31,277 bases of DNA from Oscillospiraceae bacterium (GTDB lineage: Bacteria > Bacillota > Clostridia > Oscillospirales > Ruminococcaceae): positions 1-31,277 of the forward strand of contig SFFD01000020.1 in NCBI GenBank assembly GCA_004556975.1, written 5' to 3'. The translations under genes and the position numbers were made by a program. The notes under the pieces were generated by a model. It worked only from the letters and a program-made list of their open reading frames with translations, ran no database searches and had not been told where the DNA came from. Numbering within the stretch: position 1 is the stretch's first letter; each line of letters opens with the position of its first letter. Positions 1 to 8,080 of the stretch are shown one piece after another.

Positions 1-65
1 CAAAAACATAGAGTTTATGCGGGTTTCCGGCGTTTTCTAATCCCTCAACCGACCTAAAATCATCT

Positions 66-117
66 TGCGGCAGAGAGAAAAATTCTACTATTTTTTATAT
101 CAGAATTTTCTGCCGCA
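66..117 (-). terminator. Long inverted repeat overlapping the end of the zinc-ribbon gene
   Basis: TGCGGCAGA with AAAATTCT pairs with AGAATTTT followed by TCTGCCGCA, around a T-rich centre. The structure covers the last codons and stop of the minus-strand gene and is followed on that strand by a short T-rich stretch. It could end transcription, although the stem has a three-base bulge and the T tract is weak. Confidence 0.35.
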
Positions 118-954
118 GCTTGGGCACTTCGTGCCGAAAATGTTTTTCTTAAGGTAGCAATCACAGTAGGGGCATTTGCTATGCGAAAGCTTTTCGTTTA
201 TGTATTTCTGCACCTCCGCTTTAATTTTGGCAACATATGCGTCGTCGATGACCGGAACGGCGATTTCACCGTCATTTGTAGTTCCCATGCTCCCGTCCAT
301 CATTACAGTGTACCCAAAATAATATTTAAAAGAGCCATAGTTAGGCTTTTTTGGGAACCAATGACCGTCACGCGGCCACACATCAAGGGAGTTGAGAATG
401 CGCGCGTTTTCAAAACCGACTTTTGAAAGTTCGTACATGGCGGGATTTATACTTTTAAAGACTTCGGGGTCGCCGCCGCCATATGTAAACTTGCCGCTTA
501 CGCATTGACTTGCCATATAGTTCCAAAAGTGCTCCCATTCCTTATTGATCTCATCAACGGTTTTTTCGGAAGTGCAAAGCTTTTTACAGATATTAAAGTG
601 TTTTTGGAGCATTTCTGTTATTCCCGCAGTTGGAGTGATGTGACTGTCGTACATATAATCGCGGTACTCGAGCCGCAGAAGCCCAAGCCATCCGCGGTAG
701 TCATCCGGGAACTGCTTCGTTATTTCATCGTAGGTTTTTTTCGCCTCGTAAAACTGCTCCAAATCGTAATAGGTTTTCGCGTTTTTAAGAAGGCGTTCCA
801 GCTCCGCCTTGCCGATGGTGGTTTCCACCGTGCTAAGTAGCGCCTTTGCCTGCTCGAGGGTGTATTTGCACCCACAGTGTTGGCACTGAAAAAATCCGTC
901 GTCCGTGCGGACTATATCAACGCTCCCGCAAAGCTCGCATTGCAGTTTTTGCAT
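100..954 (-). CDS. Zinc-ribbon / TPR-like hypothetical protein, paralog B
   Basis: A protein of about 284 residues of unknown function. It opens with a four-cysteine zinc ribbon (C6, C9, C24, C27). The middle is helical and TPR-like, with a run resembling Y-x-E-I-x-x-x-F-P-D-D-Y-R-G-W-L-G-L-L-R. It ends in a second ribbon (CPYC then CPSC). No signal peptide or membrane segment is visible, so it is probably cytoplasmic. The ATG at 954 aligns with the paralog's start; a GTG lies 12 bases upstream and the ribosome site (GGTGGGA) is weak. It sits 84 bases downstream of its paralog, with a small CGCGGC/GCCGCG hairpin between them. The first 60 codons are nearly identical to the paralog and the rest diverges. 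Zinc binding is inferred from the cysteine spacing; no enzymatic motif was seen. Confidence 0.8.
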   Translation of the reverse strand: MQKLQCELCGSVDIVRTDDGFFQCQHCGCKYTLEQAKALLSTVETTIGKAELERLLKNAKTYYDLEQFYEAKKTYDEITKQFPDDYRGWLGLLRLEYRDYMYDSHITPTAGITEMLQKHFNICKKLCTSEKTVDEINKEWEHFWNYMASQCVSGKFTYGGGDPEVFKSINPAMYELSKVGFENARILNSLDVWPRDGHWFPKKPNYGSFKYYFGYTVMMDGSMGTTNDGEIAVPVIDDAYVAKIKAEVQKYINEKLSHSKCPYCDCYLKKNIFGTKCPSCGRKF

Positions 955-1037
955 AAAATTTCCCACCCGCGTATTTATAAATACATTATATTATATCCTG
1001 CCGAAAAATCAACAAATTCCGCGGCAAAGCCGCGTTA

Positions 1038-1931
1038 TTAAAAGCTTTTTCCGCAGTTTTCGCACTCCGGACCGAGCGGAGTGTCCGTAAGGGAGGAACC
1101 GCAGTACGGGCAGTAGCCGAAAGCCACCGCTTCGTTGATGAACTTATCAAGCTGCGCGCGGATTTCCGCAATTTTGCTGTCGTCAAGCGGCGGAAGCGGC
1201 GGCAGTGCAGGCTCAATTTGACATTCGCGCCCTTCCGTTTGGCAGCAGCGACCAAGCCAAAAGGCATAGGGCGGCGTGGTGTGCGCCTGCCGCAGCACCC
1301 AGCCCTTGCTTTGCAGGCTGTAAAAGGCGCTCATGGAGTTTAGAATTTCGGCGTTCTTGCCGCCAAAGGCGGCATATTCGCTCATGGCGGCGGAGGTTCC
1401 TTTGTAGAACTCAAGGTCGCTGCCGCCCTCGTATTTAAATTTGCCGGATTTGCATTTTTCCGCAATTTCGTCCCAGAACCGCTCCCATTCCGCCTGCGCA
1501 GCGGCGGCAGCTTCCTCGCTCGGAGCAAGCTTTCTGCACGCGTCGTACCAAGCGCCAAGCTGCTTCGCTTCGCTGTCCAGCGGCGATGAGTTGAACTTCG
1601 TTCCCGGCATATAAATCCGTTCGCCCGCAAGGTAGTATTTGAAATTTACCCGCAGAAGCCCAAGCCAGCCGCGGCAGTCATCCGGGAACTGCTCCGTCAC
1701 CTCGGAATAAGTTTTTTCCGCGCCTATAAGCTGCCCCAGGTCGTATTGGGTCTGGGCGTTTTTAAGCAGGCGCTCGCGCTCCGCCGTGCCGATGGTGGTT
1801 TCCACCGTGCCGAGCAGCGCCTTTGCCTGCTCAAGGGTGTATTTGCACCCGCAGTGTTGGCACTGAAAAAATCCATCGTCCGTGCGGACTATATCCACGC
1901 TTCCGCAAAGCTCGCATTGCAGTTTTTGCAT
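1038..1931 (-). CDS. Zinc-ribbon / TPR-like hypothetical protein, paralog A
   Basis: A protein of about 297 residues, paralogous to the next gene downstream, with the same build: N-terminal CxxC...CxxC ribbon, helical TPR-like middle and C-terminal CPYC...CENC ribbon ending in CGKSF. The ATG at 1931 follows AAAGGAG at ideal spacing; a GTG nine bases upstream falls too close to that site. It begins 38 bases after trmO ends, so the two are probably co-transcribed from the trmO promoter. An Ala/Glu-rich insert at the middle (EEAAAAAQAEWERF) is less conserved than the termini. Function is unknown. Such double-ribbon proteins often act as nucleic-acid or protein-binding adaptors, but nothing here proves that. 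Confidence 0.8.
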   Translation of the reverse strand: MQKLQCELCGSVDIVRTDDGFFQCQHCGCKYTLEQAKALLGTVETTIGTAERERLLKNAQTQYDLGQLIGAEKTYSEVTEQFPDDCRGWLGLLRVNFKYYLAGERIYMPGTKFNSSPLDSEAKQLGAWYDACRKLAPSEEAAAAAQAEWERFWDEIAEKCKSGKFKYEGGSDLEFYKGTSAAMSEYAAFGGKNAEILNSMSAFYSLQSKGWVLRQAHTTPPYAFWLGRCCQTEGRECQIEPALPPLPPLDDSKIAEIRAQLDKFINEAVAFGYCPYCGSSLTDTPLGPECENCGKSF

Positions 1932-1968
1932 AAAAAGCACTCCTTTAATTCATTATATACGCCGCCGG

Positions 1969-2661
1969 TTACAGCTTTTCCACCGCGGAAACGAAAAGCT
2001 CGCCGCCGTTTACATAAAATTTTATGTCGAATCCGGCGAATTTCATGCCGTAAACACGTTCCGGGTCGTTTTGATAGGACGGGCGCGGATCCTCCGCCAG
2101 GCACTCCGCAGCGGCGGCGCGCTTTTCCTCCGGCAAAAGCGCCAGCAGCTCCGCCGGGAAGTGAACCGCAAGCCGGTGCGAAGCGAATTCGTCCGCGTAG
2201 CTGCCGTTTGCTTCCGGGTGGCAGTCGCCGAAAGGAATATAGGGCTTTATGTCGAAAATCGGCGTGCCGTCAAGCAAATCCACGCCGGAAACCATGAGCA
2301 CGGTGCCCTCGTGCTCGGTGCTCAAAACCTGCTCCAGTTTTACGCAGGAAAGACCGATGGGGTTCGGGCGAAAGGGCGAACGGCTTGCGAAAACGCCGAC
2401 CCTTTCGTTGCCGCCAAGGCGCGGCGGGCGAACCGTGGGCGACCACTCCTTCCGATGAGATTCGGAAAAATCAAACAGCAGCCACAGGTGAGAAAAGCCC
2501 TCTATGCCGCGAAGCGCATCCGGATTCCGGTATTTAGGCACAAATACAATCTTTCCTTCGGCACAGGCAACGCGCCCCGCCTGCCGCGGAATTCCGAACT
2601 TGTCGCAAAAATCCGTGCGGATGTGCGCAATCGGCTCTATTTTTATGGCTTCGTCCTTCAT
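1969..2661 (-). CDS. trmO: tRNA (N6-threonylcarbamoyladenosine-37)-N6-methyltransferase TrmO
   Basis: A 230-residue protein of the TrmO/YaeB (TsaA) family, which uses S-adenosylmethionine to N6-methylate t6A at position 37 of certain tRNAs. The diagnostic motif SPFRPNPIGLS is present near residue 95, preceded by GFSHLWLLFDF and followed by the GVDLLDGTPIFDIKPYIP segment typical of the family. The length matches bacterial homologues with the C-terminal extension. The start has AAAGGAAAGG upstream and a convincing promoter at 2701-2729. Two zinc-ribbon genes follow closely and probably share its transcript. Its promoter is back to back with that of tRNA-Leu on the other strand. Confidence 0.92.
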   Translation of the reverse strand: MKDEAIKIEPIAHIRTDFCDKFGIPRQAGRVACAEGKIVFVPKYRNPDALRGIEGFSHLWLLFDFSESHRKEWSPTVRPPRLGGNERVGVFASRSPFRPNPIGLSCVKLEQVLSTEHEGTVLMVSGVDLLDGTPIFDIKPYIPFGDCHPEANGSYADEFASHRLAVHFPAELLALLPEEKRAAAAECLAEDPRPSYQNDPERVYGMKFAGFDIKFYVNGGELFVSAVEKL

Positions 2662-2700
2662 TTTTTACCTTTCCTTTGCGGTTTAGCTAATCTTTTATTA

Positions 2701-2729
2701 AGTATAACATACCGCGCATAAAATGTAAA
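2701..2729 (-). promoter_or_regulatory. Promoter of trmO and the zinc-ribbon genes
   Basis: On the minus strand TTTACA (2729-2724) and TATACT (2706-2701) are separated by exactly 17 bases, about 40 bases before the trmO start. This is a good sigma-A-type promoter. Confidence 0.65.
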
Positions 2730-2736
2730 ATAATAC

Positions 2737-2765
2737 TTGTAAATACCGCACGATTTTGCTATAAT
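2737..2765 (+). promoter_or_regulatory. Promoter of tRNA-Leu
   Basis: TTGTAA (2737-2742), a 17-base spacer and a perfect TATAAT (2760-2765) lie just before the tRNA, with the expected start site only a few bases before its 5' end. Confidence 0.75.
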
Positions 2766-2777
2766 TAATTTAATAAT

Positions 2778-2863
2778 GCCGCTGTGGTGGAATTGGCAGA
2801 CACAAGGGACTTAAAATCCCTCGCCCATAAAGCGTACCGGTTCGAGCCCGGTCAGCGGCACCA
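2778..2863 (+). tRNA. tRNA-Leu, anticodon UAA, CCA encoded
   Basis: The acceptor arm GCCGCTG pairs perfectly with CAGCGGC. The anticodon stem GGGA/TCCC encloses a loop with TAA, giving Leu(UAA). The long variable arm of class II tRNAs and a TTCGAGC T-loop are present, and the 3' CCA is encoded. A promoter precedes it and a strong terminator follows three bases after CCA, so it is a single-gene unit. Confidence 0.96.
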
Positions 2864-2865
2864 TT

Positions 2866-2900
2866 AAAAGAGCGTTTCTTTTTTCAGAAACGCTCTTTTT
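2866..2900 (+). terminator. Intrinsic terminator of tRNA-Leu
   Basis: AAAAGAGCGTTTCT pairs with AGAAACGCTCTTTT across a short T-rich loop and ends in a T run. The arms are perfectly complementary. Confidence 0.9.
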
Positions 2901-2919
2901 AAATTTTTCTGTAAAATTC

Positions 2920-2947
2920 TTGTTTTTTCCTTTTAAAGTGATAAAAT
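2920..2947 (+). promoter_or_regulatory. Probable comEC promoter
   Basis: TTGTTT (2920-2925), a 16-base spacer and TAAAAT (2942-2947) lie 35 bases before the preferred ATG. The TTG at 2920, which would extend the reading frame upstream, is part of this -35 box, which argues against it being the start codon. Confidence 0.5.
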
Positions 2948-2982
2948 ATAGCAAAAAGGAACTTTTTGCAGAGGTGCTTTTT

Positions 2983-5121
2983 ATGCCCTATAAATTTATC
3001 AAATTCGGCGGATTTATGCTTGTCGCTGCATTTATTTCTTCCTTTCTGTCTCCGGAATTAAGCGCAGTAACAGGTGGAATACTGATTTTTGCCGGAATTG
3101 TTTTTGTCTTTACCGTTAAGGGCTTTTATTCCGTAAAGCTTTGCATTTTCGGCGCTGCGGCAGGCGCAATTCTTGTTTCTGCAAATCTTTTTTTAAGCTA
3201 TTACCCCGCACAGGCGCTTTGCGGAGAGAAAGCCGTCATCACCGGAACGGTGACGGAAATTTCCGCAGGAAGCGTCAGACCGGTTTACACAGTGGAAACA
3301 GAAAGCATCGGAATTTCCGGCGCGCCGCAGCAGGTAAAAATCAGGATTACGGGATTTTTTGAAACAAAGCTTTCGCCATATGACAAAATAAAGTGTACAG
3401 TCACCTTTGCAGAAAGCAGCGCTGCAAAGCAGGAAGATTTTCTTACCGACCGTTCCGGCGGAATTGCGCTTTACGGTTATATTGATTCTTCTCCTGACAT
3501 AACGGGCCGGGAGGAAAATTCCCTGCGTTTTTTTGTCTATAAAATCAGAAGTACCCTCGCCGAAATTATTTCTCAATACTTCTTTGGCTGGCAACGCGCC
3601 TTTACAAAACAGCTTATGCTTGGAATCCGCGGCGGACTTGATACGGAAATCCGCGATGCTTTTCGCGGCGCAGGCATGAGCCATATACTCGCCGTTTCAG
3701 GAATGCACCTTTCGGTGCTCATCGGTTCGGTAAGCGCTCTTTTCGCCGTGCTCAAAGGCGACCGGGCAGAAAGGCCGCTTTATACTGTGGTGCTTATGGC
3801 GCTGACTCTTTTGTATATGGCCGTGGCAGGCTTTGGAATGTCTGTCTGCCGCGCCGGATTTATGCTTTTGGTAAAATATTCGGCAAAGCTACTTCGTACC
3901 GAATCCGCTTTTATTGACAACCTTGGCACGGCAATCATCGCGGTGCTTCTTATTGACCCCATGGCCTGCTGCGATGTGGGCTTTCTTATGTCAGCCGCAA
4001 GCAGCGGAGCGATAATTACCCTTTCAGGCCCTTTGTACCGCTTTTTTGCGCGGGCATTTTCCATACCCGAAGGAAAAAGTGTTTTTGGCGCCGCCGCGGC
4101 TTCTTTTTCCGTAAGCCTTTGCGCCTGGGCGGCGACTCTTCCCATAGCGCTTTGCGCCTTTGGCGAAGTTTCTCTTGCTGCGCCCGTTTCAAATATCGGC
4201 GCTGGTTTTCTTGCGGAATATTCGCTTATCTTTTCTGCGCTTACCGTACTGCTGGACGCTTTTTTGCCCTTCACCTTTGCGGCGAATATCACCGCCTTTA
4301 TTGCCTCTGCCGCAGAAAACGCGCTTTGTGCCTGCGCAAAGTTCTTTTCTGCCGTTCCTGTTTTTCGCCTTGACCCCGGCGAAGGATGGGTATTGATTTG
4401 GGCTTTCGGTGCGGCTTTGCTGTTTTTTATTCCGTTGATTTTAAAGCAAAAACTCAAATATATAAAATATTCTGCGGTTATGTCAGTATTTTTGCTTTTA
4501 TCGGGTGTTCTTTGTCAGAATCTTCTTTGTGCCGGAACAGTGAGCACGCAAATAATTGCTCTTGAAGAAGGAACAGCCGTTGCGTGCTCAAACGGAAGCA
4601 GTACCGTGCTCATAACGGAGGGTTATACCGCAAAGGACGGATATAAGCTTTACGGAAAAACCGACTCGCCCGATATTTTGATATGCCTTGATTCCGACGG
4701 CGAAGCCGCGGAGCTTTCTTTGGCGCGAAAGCTTAAACCCAAATTTGCGCTGCTTTCAAAGGACGAGGCCGCAAGCAGATATTATTATGCAAAGCGCTTT
4801 CGCAGCGGTACGCTCTCTTTCTGGAACGATGCGAAAATCGAAATAATCCGTTCCGGCGTGTTTACGCTTGATACGGGCGACGGGCTTTTGCTCTATATCT
4901 CCGATGAGTTTGACGTTATGAAAATCAAGCCGCGCTTTCGCCGGGCAGACGTGATAATATTTGACGGGGTTTCTCCCGACAGCTTTCCGTCGCTGCGCTG
5001 TAAATACGCCGTTATACGGGGCGGGTACGCCCGGGGTTCGGCAAAAAATACCGTAACTTTATGGGACGGCAACGCTTCCTTCCGTTTCAGAAGCGGAAAC
5101 GTTTCAAAATGCTTTTTTTAG
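2983..5121 (+). CDS. comEC: ComEC/Rec2-family competence membrane protein with degenerate C-terminal domain
   Basis: A 712-residue membrane protein of the ComEC/Rec2 family, the channel that carries single-stranded DNA across the membrane during natural transformation. Two or three N-terminal membrane helices lead into an OB-like (DUF4131) region. The competence core follows, with the signature AVSGMHLSV near residue 237 and many hydrophobic helices up to about residue 515. The C-terminal part, about 195 residues, should be the metallo-beta-lactamase-like domain, but the HxHxDH metal motif is absent and I see no histidine cluster. The ATG at 2983 has GAGGTG seven bases upstream; the in-frame TTG 63 bases earlier overlaps the promoter. 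It stands alone between tRNA-Leu and a strong terminator. Family membership is clear; transformation in this organism is not shown. Confidence 0.85.
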   Translation: MPYKFIKFGGFMLVAAFISSFLSPELSAVTGGILIFAGIVFVFTVKGFYSVKLCIFGAAAGAILVSANLFLSYYPAQALCGEKAVITGTVTEISAGSVRPVYTVETESIGISGAPQQVKIRITGFFETKLSPYDKIKCTVTFAESSAAKQEDFLTDRSGGIALYGYIDSSPDITGREENSLRFFVYKIRSTLAEIISQYFFGWQRAFTKQLMLGIRGGLDTEIRDAFRGAGMSHILAVSGMHLSVLIGSVSALFAVLKGDRAERPLYTVVLMALTLLYMAVAGFGMSVCRAGFMLLVKYSAKLLRTESAFIDNLGTAIIAVLLIDPMACCDVGFLMSAASSGAIITLSGPLYRFFARAFSIPEGKSVFGAAAASFSVSLCAWAATLPIALCAFGEVSLAAPVSNIGAGFLAEYSLIFSALTVLLDAFLPFTFAANITAFIASAAENALCACAKFFSAVPVFRLDPGEGWVLIWAFGAALLFFIPLILKQKLKYIKYSAVMSVFLLLSGVLCQNLLCAGTVSTQIIALEEGTAVACSNGSSTVLITEGYTAKDGYKLYGKTDSPDILICLDSDGEAAELSLARKLKPKFALLSKDEAASRYYYAKRFRSGTLSFWNDAKIEIIRSGVFTLDTGDGLLLYISDEFDVMKIKPRFRRADVIIFDGVSPDSFPSLRCKYAVIRGGYARGSAKNTVTLWDGNASFRFRSGNVSKCFF

Positions 5122-5142
5122 TACGCACTTAAATTTTAACAG

Positions 5143-5182
5143 AAAAAGCCCGCCGTGCTCAAATCCGCACGGCGGGCTTTTT
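5143..5182. terminator. Bidirectional terminator between comEC and the exporter operon
   Basis: AAAAAGCCCGCCGTGC pairs perfectly with GCACGGCGGGCTTTTT around the loop TCAAATCC. It has A runs on one side and T runs on the other, so it serves both convergent transcripts. The upper arm contains the GTGCTC word seen in other hairpins of this window. Confidence 0.9.
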
Positions 5183-5216
5183 CCGGTTTATAAATATATA
5201 GGAGAATTATTATGAC

Positions 5217-6815
5217 TTAAAGAGAAGCAAATATTTTGGCGCCCCGGGTCTTTATCCAATACCAAAGAAGCGCACTTACAGCCGCGGTAATAACCGAAAC
5301 CGCGCAAAGATAGACCCATGTGCTTATTGTGCTGAAAAAGGCAAAATAAAGGCCTATCAATGCAACGGTATAAATCCATCCGCCGAAAATCACAAACAAA
5401 ACCGAAAGATTCTGTTTTACCGGAACAACTTCGTTCGTCCATTTAAGATTAGGCTTTCTGAGATCTGCAAAAAGGCCTATGCATGCAAAAAGCAGAGAAT
5501 ATAAAAGCGGAAGAATAATCATAAAAATTCCGTCCGGAATTGAAGGGCGAAAAGCAATAAGCGCACATACCCCGCAAATAAACATGGGGATTTCGGTAAG
5601 GATAAGGTGCATTTCAAGCTTGGCGCGCAGCGCCTGCCACGGAGTAATGGGCATGGACTGAGGAATCCAGACCGATTTTCCTTCAAGAGAAACGGAGGGC
5701 GCGCTCATATCGTTCATTGAAGCAATCATGCAAAGCGCGCCTGCGGCAAGAAGCGGAACAACGCCGCTTCCCTCGCCGAAGGCAGCGACAAGAATATCCG
5801 ATACCGTCCGGCCTTTAAAAAGCAGCAAAACAGCCGCAATAGGAAGAAGTAAAATACCGAGTCCGCAGTTGAGCATATATGTCGGACTTGAGGTAAGGCG
5901 CATAAATTCTTTGCGCAAAAGCGCAGCGGAAGCACTTGCCTGTTTGACGGAGGTTTCTTTATATTTCACTTTTTCGGAAGCCCCGGAAGCGGTTGCAATT
6001 TTGATAAACCCTCTTGACAGCACCCAAAAAGTTGCCGCAACAGCAGCCACGGTTGCAAGAACAATTATAAGTATCGCGACCGGATTTCCCTCGCCCATAC
6101 GCCCCATAAGATAAAGCGGATATGCAGAATTTTTTATGCTTATGCCGATAGTGGCCGCGTTTTCAACAAGCCCCTGAAGCATTTCCGTAGCCTTGAAATA
6201 CAACACATAGTATGCCGCAAGAAAAGCAAGAGAGGCAATTACGGTAATAAAGCTTTTGTGCTTGAGCTTAAGGCTGATTTTTGCCACTACCCATCCCAGT
6301 ATGCATGAAAGAACAAGAACCAAAAGCGATATGGATATAACAAGAAGCAAGCTTCCGCAAAGGGCAGCCACTCTGAACGGCGCGGCAAACATATAAACTA
6401 TAACCGCGGGAAGAATTACAACGGATGAAAACATAAGTCCCATCAGATAAACGCCGGCAAGACGGGTTATAAGCAGATAGTGCACCGGAATCGGCATAGA
6501 AAGCAAAAGATCGTTGTCTTTTGCAAGATAAAGACCGGAATAGGTGTTGAACACACTTCCGAAAACTCCAAGCGCAATGGCCATAAGACCGAATATGGTA
6601 AAATAGAGCCAACCCATTCCCGCTTGAACAAGCGGAGCGCACACCATTGCGGCAAAGACGGCGAACATTCCGCCTATTATTCCCACCATAAGCAGCGCAT
6701 AAAGCACAATGAAGGCTATGCTTGAAGCTTTGGAACGCATTTTTCCTTTTTTCTGGTCATAGAAAAAGCTGAAATTCAGTTCAAAAAGCTGCTTTTTCAA
6801 AAGAGTTTTCAGCAT
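5217..6815 (-). CDS. ABC exporter permease, large ABC-2-like
   Basis: A 532-residue membrane protein with about a dozen hydrophobic segments, a cytoplasmic N-terminus (LKKQLFELNFSFFYDQKKGK) and no signal peptide. It follows directly on an ATPase gene with a seven-base ATGCTGA overlap, so it is the membrane partner of that ATPase. A conserved-looking loop, KDNDLLLSMPIP near residue 100, resembles large Firmicutes ABC-2 permeases of the putative ABC exporter group. The substrate is unknown; peptides, lipids or drugs are all possible. It is the last gene of the long minus-strand operon and ends 35 bases before the shared terminator. The start has GGAGGGAGA inside the preceding gene. Confidence 0.8.
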   Translation of the reverse strand: MLKTLLKKQLFELNFSFFYDQKKGKMRSKASSIAFIVLYALLMVGIIGGMFAVFAAMVCAPLVQAGMGWLYFTIFGLMAIALGVFGSVFNTYSGLYLAKDNDLLLSMPIPVHYLLITRLAGVYLMGLMFSSVVILPAVIVYMFAAPFRVAALCGSLLLVISISLLVLVLSCILGWVVAKISLKLKHKSFITVIASLAFLAAYYVLYFKATEMLQGLVENAATIGISIKNSAYPLYLMGRMGEGNPVAILIIVLATVAAVAATFWVLSRGFIKIATASGASEKVKYKETSVKQASASAALLRKEFMRLTSSPTYMLNCGLGILLLPIAAVLLLFKGRTVSDILVAAFGEGSGVVPLLAAGALCMIASMNDMSAPSVSLEGKSVWIPQSMPITPWQALRAKLEMHLILTEIPMFICGVCALIAFRPSIPDGIFMIILPLLYSLLFACIGLFADLRKPNLKWTNEVVPVKQNLSVLFVIFGGWIYTVALIGLYFAFFSTISTWVYLCAVSVITAAVSALLWYWIKTRGAKIFASL

Positions 6816-7522
6816 TGCTCTCCCTCCAGTTCAAGGAATACTTCCTCAAGGCTGTCGTCGCCCTTTACGCTTTCCATAGTGCCGGAACGGATAAGCTTTC
6901 CGCCTTTTATAATGGCAACCTTGTCGCAAAGCTTTTCCGCAACCTCAAGGACGTGGGTGGAAAAGAAGATGGCGCCGCCCGCGGCGCAGACATCGCGCAT
7001 CATTTCTTTCAGCAAAAATGAAGCCTTGGGGTCAAGACCTACAAAAGGCTCATCCATAATAATAAGCTTCGGGTTATGAATCCATGCCGCGATTATGGCA
7101 AGCTTTTGCTTCATTCCGTGGGAATAGGCGGAAATAGGCTGCGCCAGATCTTCGGTAAGCTCAAACATATCCGCATATTTTTTAATGCGTTCCTGTCTTT
7201 CTTCAGCGCCCACGCCGAAAATATCCGCGATGAAGTTGAGGTACTTTATTCCGCTCATAAATTCATAAAGATCGGGGTTATCCGGAATATAGGCAATCTT
7301 TTTCTTACAGGCGATGGGGTCATCCTTAAGCGAAGTTCCGTCTATGGTTATTTCGCCCTCATCAAACTGAAGAATTCCCACTACGGATTTTATTGTGGTG
7401 GTTTTGCCCGCTCCGTTATGGCCGATAAATCCGTAAATCTCACCGGGCGCAATGTGAAGCGAAAGATCGTCCACGGCTTTTTTGTCTCCGTAGGTTTTTG
7501 TAAGGTGGCTGATGTTCAGCAT
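6809..7522 (-). CDS. ABC transporter ATP-binding protein
   Basis: A 237-residue ABC ATPase that powers export with the permease encoded directly downstream. Walker A is GHNGAGKTTT near residue 35, the signature is YSHGMKQKL near residue 135, and Walker B is LIIMDEPFVGLDP near residue 155, followed by the switch histidine in FFSTHVLEVAE. The SHGMKQKL signature is usual for ATPases of ABC-2 exporters. AGAGGAG lies eight bases upstream of the ATG, which overlaps the end of the preceding phosphatidyltransferase gene (ATGCTGA). Its own end overlaps the permease start in the same way. It is unlike the second ATPase of the operon, so the two exporters are probably distinct. Confidence 0.9.
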   Translation of the reverse strand: MLNISHLTKTYGDKKAVDDLSLHIAPGEIYGFIGHNGAGKTTTIKSVVGILQFDEGEITIDGTSLKDDPIACKKKIAYIPDNPDLYEFMSGIKYLNFIADIFGVGAEERQERIKKYADMFELTEDLAQPISAYSHGMKQKLAIIAAWIHNPKLIIMDEPFVGLDPKASFLLKEMMRDVCAAGGAIFFSTHVLEVAEKLCDKVAIIKGGKLIRSGTMESVKGDDSLEEVFLELEGEQC

Positions 7523-8080
7523 AATGTTTTCTCCTCTACTTTTTGTTCAGATTTATTGAAATTTATATTATTTATAAGTTCACTTGCCGCAACCGCAAGG
7601 GCAAAGCAGCCGGCCGCGCCTGCGGCACAGCAAAAATACGCCCGTTCAAAAAACGGCAGCAGCAAAAATATAAACAGCCCAAGGACTTTATTCGCTGCGG
7701 AATGTTCAAAAGCAATGTCTTTGCCCTTTGCCCTGCCGGCGAAGGCTCCGGCAGTTTTAAGCAGCGCGGCGGTGACGGCAACAGCCCAGACCCATGGCGG
7801 AAGGTCTGCTTCCGGAATAAATTTTACCGCACAGGCGGCGGCAAAAAAACATATCCGCGAAAGAATCAAGCCTGCTTCCGAAAGTGCTTTCTGCATGAAG
7901 CTTTCTTGCAAGAAAGCCGTCCGCCATGTCGCTTAATCCGCAAAGTAAATATACCGCAAAAAATTCGGTGCTTTTTAACGGAATGAAAAAAAGTACAGTG
8001 CTAAATACAATACGAAGGGCAGTAACGAGATTCGGAAGCTGTTCTTTTGCCTTTTTGCTCATATGTTTTCCAAAAGCCAT
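7516..8080 (-). pseudogene. CDP-alcohol phosphatidyltransferase, broken by one base in a homopolymer
   Basis: Two reading frames together encode one CDP-alcohol phosphatidyltransferase, an integral membrane enzyme that moves a phosphatidyl group from CDP-diacylglycerol to an alcohol such as glycerol phosphate or inositol. Frame one (8080 down to about 7850) has PNLVTALRI and a perfect D-G-x2-A-R-x8-G-x3-D-x3-D active-site motif. Frame two (from about 7845 to 7516) supplies the remaining helices and the conserved HSAANKVLG. The frames join if one base is removed from the seven-T run on the coding strand (A7 at 7843-7849), giving DSFADMFFAAAC and an intact protein of about 187 residues. The ATG at 8062, which overlaps the previous stop as ATGA, is an alternative start. 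It may be a sequencing error, slippage-dependent expression or true decay. Confidence 0.8.

Noticed and set aside
2920..2982. Upstream TTG start for comEC, adding 21 residues
   Set aside because: The TTG is part of a likely -35 box and has no ribosome site, whereas ATG 2983 has GAGGTG.
7076..7936. Plus-strand frame of 286 codons
   Set aside because: It is antisense to the ABC ATPase and phosphatidyltransferase genes, which have clear motifs.
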